From Bacteroidales bacterium (GTDB taxonomy: Bacteria; Bacteroidota; Bacteroidia; Bacteroidales; VadinHA17): a stretch of 57,046 bases of DNA. Position numbers and translations under genes: made by a program. The notes beneath the pieces are model-generated. The model searched no databases. It worked only from the letters and a program-made list of their open reading frames with translations, and had not been told where the DNA came from. The first letter of the stretch is position 1. Each line of letters starts with the position of its first letter. Location of the stretch: positions 4,069-61,114 of the forward strand of contig PLLX01000059.1 of assembly GCA_003141415.1 (NCBI GenBank), written 5' to 3'. Of this stretch, positions 43,067 through 51,870 are shown piece after piece.

Positions 43067-44410
43067 ATGGCAAAGATTAGTTTCATAGTACGCAGTAAAA
43101 TAGTGGGACAACCCGCTACAGTTTATCTAAGGTATGTGGAGAAGGGCCAGGTAGATTACTGGATACCTACACAGGAGAAAGTATTCCCTGAGTATTGGAG
43201 TGGGAATAAGGGTAAAACCTTTCTGCCAAATCCTGCATACACCGTAACCTTCACAGAAAGAATGAAAGTTGATACGGATGCAAGGTTTATGCAGTTAAGA
43301 CAGTTTATTTCCTCTAACAGGCTCAATCTTAAAGGGAATTTAACAAAAGAATGGTTAAAACAGATAATTGATAAGTATTACAATAAATCAACTGGTGTTG
43401 AGGACTTGAATTCATACATTGAACGATTCATAAAAGAGATAACGTCTGGAGAAAGACTCTCTGATAGCAGACGGTACAATCATGGCACAGTTAAGAATTA
43501 TCTTGGCTTTCAAAGCATGTTTAATGAGTTTCAGGGGATTTATACCGAAAAGCGGATTAAAGAGCTACAGGCAAAGAAAGAAGCTCTTAGGCCGAGAAAG
43601 ATTTATGATTTTAACGATATAACAACAGACTTTTATGATGATTATATGGCATACTTCAATTCAAAAAACTATAGCCCGAACACAATAGGAAGACATGTTT
43701 CAAAACTCAAAGTGATAATGAGGGAATCCAAAGAAGAGGGATTGCACAACAATACAGAATTCACCAGAAAGACATTTAAAGCAGTGAGCATTGAGGTTCA
43801 AAATGTTTACCTAAAAGAGGATGAGCTTAAATTATTATTGAAACTGGATCTCTCTCAGAACAAACACCTAGATATTGCAAAGGATGTTTTTCTTTGCGGT
43901 TGTTTCACGGCACAGCGATTTTCAGACTATTCCCGATTTAACAAAGGCATGGTCAAGACGTACCCCAATATGAAGGTATTAGAATTTATTCAAACAAAGA
44001 CAGGGGCAAAATGCGTTGTGCCGATAAGGTTTGAACTAGATCAGATACTTAAAAAATATGACTATACGCTGCCCCGGACACATGAACAAAAACTCAACAA
44101 ATACATAAAAACCATTTGTTCTCAGGCCGGTATTAATGAGCAAGTAAACATTGAGGAATATCGAGGAGGGATGAAAGTAAAGAAGACTCTTCCGAAATAT
44201 GAACTTATCAAAACACATACAGCCCGCAGAAGTGGAGCAACAAACATGAAACTTGCAGGAGTCTCTAATTATGATATTATGAAAATAGGAGGATGGAAGA
44301 CAGAGCGTGAATTTTTGACCTACCTTAAGATGTCACAAGAGGAGACTGCTTTAAGCCTAGCACAACACCCGTTCTTTATCGGGAATACACCCCTCTCAGT
44401 TGCAAACTAA
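43067..44410 (+). CDS. int: Tyrosine recombinase / phage integrase (Bacteroidetes type)
   Basis: Catalytic-domain signatures: FLCGCFTAQRFSDYSR, IKTHTARRSGATNMKLAGVSNYDIMKIGGWKTEREFLTYLKMS. Confidence 0.95.
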   Translation: MAKISFIVRSKIVGQPATVYLRYVEKGQVDYWIPTQEKVFPEYWSGNKGKTFLPNPAYTVTFTERMKVDTDARFMQLRQFISSNRLNLKGNLTKEWLKQIIDKYYNKSTGVEDLNSYIERFIKEITSGERLSDSRRYNHGTVKNYLGFQSMFNEFQGIYTEKRIKELQAKKEALRPRKIYDFNDITTDFYDDYMAYFNSKNYSPNTIGRHVSKLKVIMRESKEEGLHNNTEFTRKTFKAVSIEVQNVYLKEDELKLLLKLDLSQNKHLDIAKDVFLCGCFTAQRFSDYSRFNKGMVKTYPNMKVLEFIQTKTGAKCVVPIRFELDQILKKYDYTLPRTHEQKLNKYIKTICSQAGINEQVNIEEYRGGMKVKKTLPKYELIKTHTARRSGATNMKLAGVSNYDIMKIGGWKTEREFLTYLKMSQEETALSLAQHPFFIGNTPLSVAN

Positions 44411-44646
44411 CTGTCATCGAATCAGATAATCACAAACCATAAAAACCTAATAGCATGAAAACCTACGATGAAATGAAAAAATGAAGTCAATCAAAGAAAG
44501 GCTGGGAAGAAAAAAACGCTTCTGAAGCAAATAATAAGAGAGATGAAAAAGGCAAAGGATCTGCAAGGGAAATATGAGGCTTTAAAGGACAAATTGCCTG
44601 AAGATGAAAAAAAGAGACTTGCAGAATTTTTCGAGTAAATAAATAA

Positions 44647-45180
44647 ATGCAAATGACAAAAAATTCAAGACAATTAGAAGCAACCTCATTTCACGAGGCT
44701 GGTCATGCGGTGGCATGTTTATTGACTAAAAGGAAATTCAAATTTGTTACGATACGTTCAGACGATGAAAGTCTTGGCCATTTAAAACACGATAAAGGCT
44801 TCTCGTTATATCTAAGAAAACTAGATGAGGAAAATTCTTTTTATCGGCCAGACGAATTGAGTAAATTTTTAAAAGTTGATTTTATTCGCATGGCAGGTCT
44901 TGTTTCTGAAAAGATACTGCTGGGGAAATATAATCATATTGGCGCAAGGATAGATTATAAAAATTGGGTTGACAATTCACTTAAGGATTTGACAAAAAAC
45001 TTAAGTATTAGATATCAGAAATTTTTGCTCGATTATACTAATGAAGTTCTGACAACTGAAAGAAACTGGTCGAACATTAAAGCCGTCGCAACTGCGCTTA
45101 TTCAAAATATAAAACTGACCTATGCCCAAGTCAATCAAATAATCGTAGATGATAATATAAAATCTTTAAATAAATCCTAA
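44647..45180 (+). CDS. Standalone M41/FtsH-like zinc peptidase domain protein (no AAA domain)
   Basis: TSFHEAGHAVACLLTKRKFKFVTIRSDDESLGHLKH (HExxH) and RMAGLVSEKILLGKYNHIGARIDYKNW, resembling the FtsH GGRxAEE...GAxxDL region. Confidence 0.65.
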   Translation: MQMTKNSRQLEATSFHEAGHAVACLLTKRKFKFVTIRSDDESLGHLKHDKGFSLYLRKLDEENSFYRPDELSKFLKVDFIRMAGLVSEKILLGKYNHIGARIDYKNWVDNSLKDLTKNLSIRYQKFLLDYTNEVLTTERNWSNIKAVATALIQNIKLTYAQVNQIIVDDNIKSLNKS

Positions 45181-45184
45181 TGAC

Positions 45185-45556
45185 ATGAAAACGATCAAGA
45201 AAACAGTCTACACAAACTCAATTCCAAGCGATCTACTTGCTAAATCATTTATTGATGCTTACCGGGAAGAAATAAGAATGTTCGCATTGTGTCACAGTGA
45301 TAGAGAGAAGGAGGGTTATATTAAGGTAGAGGTTGATGCAAATTATAATCTTGTATCTAAGAAATTTGTAGAGGAGGTTGACTGGGATAGGTTCATAGTG
45401 TCGGGGGGATATGGAAATCCTTGGCCAGGTTCAGAGATGGATGACCGCTATTTCCTTTATGAAATTCACTTTCAGGCTATAGATATGTGGTATAGTAATG
45501 GAGAGCATTACTTCGAGTGTTCCAAAAGAACGCTTCTGCTGTTGGGTAAAAATTAA
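45185..45556 (+). CDS. Hypothetical protein
   Basis: 123-aa ORF following the peptidase gene on the same strand, spaced 4 nt. Confidence 0.6.
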   Translation: MKTIKKTVYTNSIPSDLLAKSFIDAYREEIRMFALCHSDREKEGYIKVEVDANYNLVSKKFVEEVDWDRFIVSGGYGNPWPGSEMDDRYFLYEIHFQAIDMWYSNGEHYFECSKRTLLLLGKN

Positions 45557-45594
45557 GCATCCATTATCAGTCCGCAGTAGTTGTGGAAATTTCC

Positions 45595-45630
45595 AGCCCT
45601 TTAAGCTCTGATAATTCAGGGCTTTTTTTA
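45595..45630 (+). terminator. Rho-independent terminator
   Basis: AGCCCT...AGGGCT followed by TTTTTT. Confidence 0.65.
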
Positions 45631-45979
45631 TGTCTCTTTATCCTAAGCAATAGGCGTAGAAGAACTAAACCTAAGTCACTGCCCTCAATATAGGCACAAT
45701 ACCCCCCATACAAAGGGTATATTATATTTTTGATGGTATTGATAGTAATTCTTTAGGAGTGTATGGCCATCTAAAAAACTTTGGCTTTTCAATTCGTTGT
45801 ATAAAAAACTAATCACCCAAATTACTCAACAAACATTCCCCGATAAGAAGATTAAACACCCCTCACCTTTCTTAGACAATTCCTATTACATTATGTGTGT
45901 GACCACACTACCTAAGAAGCGTTTAAAAAACTGTCTGCATTCGCCTGATCTGACCGCAATCAATAACATTTGCCCTGCT

Positions 45980-46603
45980 TTAAACGGCGGGGCTTTTTGT
46001 TCCCTGTTCTGGCTTATCTGAGGCGTCTTGTAAAAGAGCTGTCCTCTTAACATCATTCTTTCTCAGTGTCTCAAGATTCTTGTTAATCTCATTTAAATAA
46101 TACGGAATTTGACCTATGAAAGTTTCTGGCGGGCTTGCGTGCATTTGTCCGATCATCTGATTTAATGGAAGTGCATAAACATTATGAAACTGACGTTTAT
46201 CAGAGCTTTCGTAATTTATCTCAATATTAATTCTGCCAGATTCTTCTTCATAATTCAAATTTATCATTCCCTGAATCTGAAAACTTAAATCGTACTGCGG
46301 TGGAAAGACATTAAATCCATTTTTAAAAGTACCCGCTTCCGATAAAAGTAATTTATCCAGACCGAATCGAGAATAGTCCTCTGAAGTTTTCAGTTTTACG
46401 CCGATAGCAACTCCTTCCCCAATATTTTTTATATGCAATTCCAGAACTTTATGATCCTCTGATGACTTCAGGTAAGCGATAATAAAGGGCGTAATTTTCT
46501 GCAATCTGGTTGCCTTACTTTCCCGCAAAAGGAGTAAGTTAATAATTGTATAGGCTATTGTAGAAATTGCCAGTACCGTAGTTAATCCCGTATCTATATT
46601 CAT
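45980..46603 (-). CDS. Hypothetical membrane-anchored protein
   Basis: One N-terminal TM helix (GLTTVLAISTIAYTIINLLLL) then a soluble beta-rich domain; start moved to internal Met. Confidence 0.6.
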   Translation of the reverse strand: MNIDTGLTTVLAISTIAYTIINLLLLRESKATRLQKITPFIIAYLKSSEDHKVLELHIKNIGEGVAIGVKLKTSEDYSRFGLDKLLLSEAGTFKNGFNVFPPQYDLSFQIQGMINLNYEEESGRINIEINYESSDKRQFHNVYALPLNQMIGQMHASPPETFIGQIPYYLNEINKNLETLRKNDVKRTALLQDASDKPEQGTKSPAV

Positions 46604-47149
46604 AAATTCAATTTTAACGAATTTAAGCCATAGTTTTCGAATCGGCAATTCTTGAAAGGTCTTTTTAATTTTGTTTATCTTTAATAAAAAAGTCAAATGT
46701 TAACAAGAGTAGAACTTCAGGAATGGTTTAACGATTTGGGTCAAATAATATTAGACAATAAATAAAGCGGTTTCCCGCACTATCTCAAACCAATCAGTTA
46801 ATGACAAAGGACAGACAGAACCTCTTGAATAATTCCCTAAAATTTAGTTCACGAACAAGCAGGAACAACGGAATTAACTGCTATCGCTTCTTTAAGTAAT
46901 ATCTGCTTATTATATATGTCCCATCCGATACATTAATTAGACTCTCAGAATGGGTATAAAATTAATTTGATTTTGGTCCCGGAGCTTCTTATCCTTTGCT
47001 TGGAACATATCTTAAAAAAGAAGTGGCACTCCCTATAAGAATAAACCTAAAGTTATTGTCTGAGCTCTGAAGCAAGCGTTGAAGGAAATGCCGCTGAATA
47101 CCAAATGTCGGCAATATTCAGATATGATACAAATAAAATAATTTAAGTT

Positions 47150-47557
47150 ATGGATAATCTTAAAATTGCTGATTCGACTCTGGTTTTTTGATATTGTAAA
47201 ATAACTCAGTCAATAGATAATGAAAATTTGACCGATGCGGAAATACTTGATGAGATAAAAAGGCTTCAGAAGGCAATAAATAAGGCTGATATCACAGTGT
47301 TACATGATCGGATTATGAATTTAATAGGATTTAATAGCTTGTCAAAGACACACGTCTTAGAACCTCTTACCCGACAGGAGTTTGATGAATTATTCCGTTT
47401 ATGTAATTACGAAGCTCCTGAAATTACTGATATAGGACTCAAGGAATTTAACGAAATACATCGAATCGGTTACAATCCACGTGCAAATGAAAACATGACC
47501 TTTGAAGAAGTAGACTCTGAAATTAAAAGGCTTATGAAGGTTATTAACTGGAAATGA
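47150..47557 (+). pseudogene. Hypothetical small gene with in-frame TGA (or a 109-aa gene with TTG start at 47228)
   Basis: ATG at 47150 is in frame with 47228..47557; the frame is interrupted only by TGA at 47189-47191. Confidence 0.4.
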
Positions 47558-47822
47558 TAGTTTTTTTTAGCGATAAAGTGAGTTGCTAAATTAGACCTTC
47601 GGAATTGTCCGAGTTTAACCAGAACGGCGCCCTTACTTATCCAAAAATTTGGAACGTTGTGAAGTATGCCGGGTATTTAAACTATCATAAAGAGTTGAAA
47701 ATTAATTAATTTTGAATAATGTTTTGTATCATTATGATGTCATAACATGAATAGCGTTAACTTTTTTATTTTATATATGTTAATTTTTATTATTAACTTT
47801 ATAATATAAATTTTCAATCAAT

Positions 47823-48485
47823 ATGGATGGTTACGAAATACCCGATATTTTTCTTCCAGGGTTTGAAGCATTATTAAAACTCGATGCCGAGGATTTTAAG
47901 AAAGTAGTTAACTTTCTTAGTGCAATGCCAATCGGTATGGGTTCAAAAACTTTTCATGCTACTCTGAGTGAGAAATTAAAAAACCGAGATATTTCTGATT
48001 TGTCTCCAACATTATATAGTCTTGGCGGACTTCTTATTTTAGATGTAAAAGATTTAAATCAATTAATTGAAGATTTATCAATTTCTTTTAAAGAACAATC
48101 TGATTTAAAACTAACCTCAAGCATGTTAAATAAATTTAAATTGAGGTTAAAAATACTTTTTGCAAATAGCGAAAACTTAAAGCTTACTTTAAAAACATAT
48201 TCATTATGTTACGAAAATGATAGAATTTATAAGGATAGTAGGATAGTTACTGATATTCGTTTGGTTTTTAATGATGATTTAAAAAATTCGGATAGAAACG
48301 CTGTAGTTATACATCAATTAAAGATTGAGACACTTCAAAATGATGAACGAAATTATGTGTTTTTTGCTTTGGATGCAGATGATCTCTTAAAATTTAGGGA
48401 ACAAATAGACCGTGCTATTGAAAAGGAAAAGTTGATAAAAGATAGTTATGGTAAAAGTGTAAATTTTATTGATCTAAAAGAATAA
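47823..48485 (+). CDS. Hypothetical protein, first gene of a three-gene module
   Basis: 220-aa ORF, 4-nt gap to the next gene, no recognised domain. Confidence 0.7.
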   Translation: MDGYEIPDIFLPGFEALLKLDAEDFKKVVNFLSAMPIGMGSKTFHATLSEKLKNRDISDLSPTLYSLGGLLILDVKDLNQLIEDLSISFKEQSDLKLTSSMLNKFKLRLKILFANSENLKLTLKTYSLCYENDRIYKDSRIVTDIRLVFNDDLKNSDRNAVVIHQLKIETLQNDERNYVFFALDADDLLKFREQIDRAIEKEKLIKDSYGKSVNFIDLKE

Positions 48486-48489
48486 AAAT

Positions 48490-49128
48490 ATGGAAACAGT
48501 TCTTGAAAATACATTGGATCAAAAGCCTTATCAAAAAAAAGCATACCGGGCCTGTTGTGATAAAATATGGGAAGTCACTCCAGCTAAATATATGATTGCA
48601 AAATCATATATTAGAAAGATGAAAGTGCCAAACGACCAATATAATAATTGGTTATATCTTGCTCCTGTAAATTGGTTAAAATATGATGATAAGTTTAGTT
48701 TTATGCTTAAAATATATAGGCGGTCATACTTCATTCCAAATCAATTAAAAAGTATTGCATTGGCTATTAATGAGTCAAAGTGGATTTGTAATCTAAAAGA
48801 AGATTGGGATTATGATGGAGCTTCCATAATAGACAAAGAAATATATTTATCTGCAATAGATTTTCTTATTAATTATTCAATAGATATATTTAAAAAAACT
48901 GGAATAGTTATTAATACACCAGAGATTAATCCTTGTAAAGATGGCAGTATAGATCTTTCATGGAGGACTACAACCGCAAGAATGTTGGTTAATATTCGAA
49001 AAACAGTTGATGAATTATTAGCTTATTATTATGGAGATCTATCCAATAATAAATCTCCAATTAAAGGCAACGTTCACTTAGATAGTGTCTATGAACATCT
49101 TGCAACATGGATGAAGTCCTTAGCTTAA
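48490..49128 (+). CDS. Hypothetical protein, second gene of module (EDWDYDGA / PEINPCKDGSIDLSW motifs)
   Basis: 212-aa ORF; overlaps the next gene by 22 nt. Confidence 0.72.
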   Translation: METVLENTLDQKPYQKKAYRACCDKIWEVTPAKYMIAKSYIRKMKVPNDQYNNWLYLAPVNWLKYDDKFSFMLKIYRRSYFIPNQLKSIALAINESKWICNLKEDWDYDGASIIDKEIYLSAIDFLINYSIDIFKKTGIVINTPEINPCKDGSIDLSWRTTTARMLVNIRKTVDELLAYYYGDLSNNKSPIKGNVHLDSVYEHLATWMKSLA

Positions 49129-49622
49129 GTTCGACCTGGAAATCAGAAGATATACCTAATGAAGCCTTTGTTTTTAGGCATGTTCATGTTAACCAAAGAA
49201 CCGGAAGAATACCGAATGAAGCTGCTTTCAAATTAAGAGAAGGTGAAAGAGGGTTGTCGGTTAATTGGGATAAATATATTGATGTGAAAGGTTGTTATAT
49301 TCTTTTAGGATTAACCTTCTCAAAAACAAACACATTTATTAATTATACGGCTTTTAAAATCTTTAAGTTAAAAGTAGAAAATATACGATCAATAGTAGGA
49401 ATTGAGGATGTCATACATGATCCCGTTTTCTATGGCGATCCTCCCCCAATCGGTAAACCCAACAACCGATCTCACTCACAAATTTTATGTAGTGATGAGG
49501 AGGAGGTTCGAATGAATCTTGCCGATTATTGTCTAAATAACTTTGATATTTCATGCTGTAATTTTAAAGTGACTTCCCTTGATGAGGAAATTAATATCCT
49601 AAAACAACGTCTAAAGCCATAA
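49107..49622 (+). CDS. Hypothetical protein, third gene of module (RIPNEAAFK / NRSHSQI motifs)
   Basis: 171-aa ORF starting inside the upstream gene. Confidence 0.72.
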   Translation: MDEVLSLSSTWKSEDIPNEAFVFRHVHVNQRTGRIPNEAAFKLREGERGLSVNWDKYIDVKGCYILLGLTFSKTNTFINYTAFKIFKLKVENIRSIVGIEDVIHDPVFYGDPPPIGKPNNRSHSQILCSDEEEVRMNLADYCLNNFDISCCNFKVTSLDEEINILKQRLKP

Positions 49623-49846
49623 ACTATTTAACAATACATGCATTGTCTAATTGAATTAGATGATCTTGCCTTTTTATCTGCTTTTTCAAAATGAATTTCC
49701 ACAGTTGAATACAACACAGAAAAACATTGGAGTAATGTTCAGGAGTTTGTCTTTAAATTATTTTTAGACATAGTTGTTTTTGGCCCCGGCACTTCATAAA
49801 TTTGATTTGCCAATACGTGAGAGAGAATTTTTTTCTCAAGATTATG

Positions 49847-49873
49847 CCCCGGACTTATAAAAGCCGGGGTTTT
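49847..49873 (+). terminator. Rho-independent terminator after the three-gene module
   Basis: CCCCGG-N11-CCGGGG followed by TTTT. Confidence 0.75.
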
Positions 49874-49889
49874 GCTTAAATACAAAATA

Positions 49890-50111
49890 ATGATAGACTT
49901 AAGTTATATCTGGATTGATTTTGAATGTCCTGAGTGCAATTATCAGGATCAAATTCAACTAATTGATATAAAGTGTGAAAAAACTATTTACTGTAATAAT
50001 TGCAAGATATCTATCCAATTAGAAGACAACGATGCCTCGACTCATGAAGGAATTGAGACCATAAATAAAGCATTTGATGATTTGAATAATTTATTCGAAA
50101 AATTTAAATAA
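49890..50111 (+). CDS. Small zinc-ribbon-like protein
   Basis: FECPECNYQD...IYCNNCKI (two CxxC pairs); ATG at 49890; 1-nt gap to the nuclease gene. Confidence 0.72.
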   Translation: MIDLSYIWIDFECPECNYQDQIQLIDIKCEKTIYCNNCKISIQLEDNDASTHEGIETINKAFDDLNNLFEKFK

Positions 50112-50112
50112 T

Positions 50113-51066
50113 ATGTATTACAACCACAACCTTAGAACTAATCTTCAAGAATGGAAGAATAGACTTTATCGGGCCACCTATAATGAATTTGGAAATCAAT
50201 TGAAATACTTCTACTCAAATATTGAAAAGGAAAAAGTATTGAAGGCAATTATTGATGACGCGTGTTCAGAATTCCCTTATTCAGAAACAAAAATAAATGA
50301 ACTTACTGATCATGTTGAAAGGGGTGCAAATCTAGAATTCGAGAATGAATCTGATCATGTTGCGTTTGTTTATCAACAAATGAAGAATTTAATTGCGGAA
50401 CATGGTTATTCATCAATTCAGAACCTCATTATTTTTCATGGTGGAGATTTTGAGAGAACGAAAAACAAAATAATTGAAGAGCAGATAGCTCCACTCACTT
50501 ATTTTTTACACGACCAACTTGAAAAATCAAGCTCAACACTATACTTAATCGAAAAATATAAAAGGCGAACAGAGTGGTTTAATAAAAGAAAGCTAAACGA
50601 AGCCTATAATTCAGCAACTAAAAATTATGAACAAATTTTTGAAGATGATCTAAGACTTTTCCTTTTCGATCAGGGTATAGACTATCCATTTTCAACTCCA
50701 AAATCACCTTCAGGAAGAGCCGATATTGTCGGATCAATTGATACCTCTGATCCACTAGTTATTGAGATCAAAATTTTTGATCAATCTAAAGGCTATTCAA
50801 AAAACCGAATCAAAGATGGTTTTACTCAAATTGTCAAATACACTAATGACTATAACAAGGATTTCGGTTACCTAGTAATTTTCAACATGGATGTAAAAGA
50901 GCTTAATATTAAGCTCCAAGAATCAAAGAAACTGTTTCCTCCTATGATAAATTTCAACGATAAAACTTTCTTCTTTATAGTTATCAACCTTCTTGATCAA
51001 GATTCTGCCAGTAAAATAGGTCAAACCGAAGGGATTGAAATTACCGAGTCTGACTTAATTTCTTAA
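50113..51066 (+). CDS. PD-(D/E)XK nuclease-like protein
   Basis: C-terminal DDLRLFLFDQGIDYPFSTPKSPSGRADIVGSIDTSDPLVIEIKIF gives the D...ExK pattern (ADIV...VIEIK). Confidence 0.68.
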   Translation: MYYNHNLRTNLQEWKNRLYRATYNEFGNQLKYFYSNIEKEKVLKAIIDDACSEFPYSETKINELTDHVERGANLEFENESDHVAFVYQQMKNLIAEHGYSSIQNLIIFHGGDFERTKNKIIEEQIAPLTYFLHDQLEKSSSTLYLIEKYKRRTEWFNKRKLNEAYNSATKNYEQIFEDDLRLFLFDQGIDYPFSTPKSPSGRADIVGSIDTSDPLVIEIKIFDQSKGYSKNRIKDGFTQIVKYTNDYNKDFGYLVIFNMDVKELNIKLQESKKLFPPMINFNDKTFFFIVINLLDQDSASKIGQTEGIEITESDLIS

Positions 51067-51389
51067 AATATGCTTGATGCAAACACAGACATTGGCGGAA
51101 ATTTGAGACTAAAGCTCCCATTCAAACCCACAAACAAACAGACACACGGGGAGTCAACACCTCTTAAACGGGGCGTGTTATTTCAAAGGGAAATGAAATA
51201 GTTCAACCCACTCCGTCACTAAAAGCATTCTTTTTAACTAACGCCGGAAAAAAACTTATTGTTTCCATGACGTGTAAAAAAAGTTGTTTAACGGTGGTTT
51301 TAAAGAGGTCTTAGGGAAAATACTGTGAAAATGTGTCCAATAAAAAAGCCCAATGCATTGATATTTAATACACTGGGTTTTCATAATTG

Positions 51390-51460
51390 AGGTCGGTGGC
51401 GGATTCGAACCGCCGTAAACGGTTTTGCAGACCGCTACCTAGCCACTCGGTTAACCGACC
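51390..51460 (-). tRNA. tRNA-Cys(GCA)
   Basis: Minus strand GGTCGGTTAACCGAGTGGCTAGGTAGCGGTCTGCAAAACCGTTTACGGCGGTTCGAATCCGCCACCGACC+U: 7-bp acceptor stem, CTGCAAA anticodon loop (GCA), GGTTCGAATCC T-arm, U73 discriminator. Confidence 0.95.
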
Positions 51461-51870
51461 ATTTACGCCGAAGCTTTCTTTGACAACCGAAGCCTTGGCG
51501 AAGGTTGCAGAGAAGGCGTATAATAAGTTTGGAGTGCAAAAATAATAATTTTTGTGTTATTTGTTGCCTTTGATCAAATTCATCTCTATATTTTCTTAAC
51601 CCATCCCCCGTTCCTTCCCACAGGCAGACTCCTTCGCCAAAATTGACTGCAAGGCAATTTTTTAACGCCCGGCCCTCTTAAACCTACCTGCCGGTAAGCA
51701 GGCAATAAGGATTGGGGTAGCGTTAAGTCACTCAAAGGAAAGGGCTGGTATAGAATTAAGTCAATAAATATTTATCTTAAAAACATTTTATCGCAAAAGC
51801 TAATTTTCATTTTAAAGGCTAAAAAAAAGTCGTATATTTGATTCTTACAAATAAATAAAGCTTAAGAAAA

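Larger units (their letters stand above)
42894..51404. mobile_element. Integrative genomic island in tRNA-Cys (att repeats 42894-42909 and 51389-51404)
   Basis: Identical 16-bp GAGGTCGGTGGCGGAT at both ends; right copy is the 3' end of tRNA-Cys; tyrosine recombinase adjacent to left copy; cargo of hypotheticals. Confidence 0.88.

Noticed and set aside
45797-46021. 74-aa plus-strand ORF in the island
   Set aside because: Low-complexity translation without domain, partly antisense to the 45980 gene; a hairpin with T-tract near 45975 explains its 3' end better.
42894-51404. Island as a complete ICE or prophage
   Set aside because: No relaxase, T4SS, capsid, terminase or replication gene is visible in the 8.5 kb.
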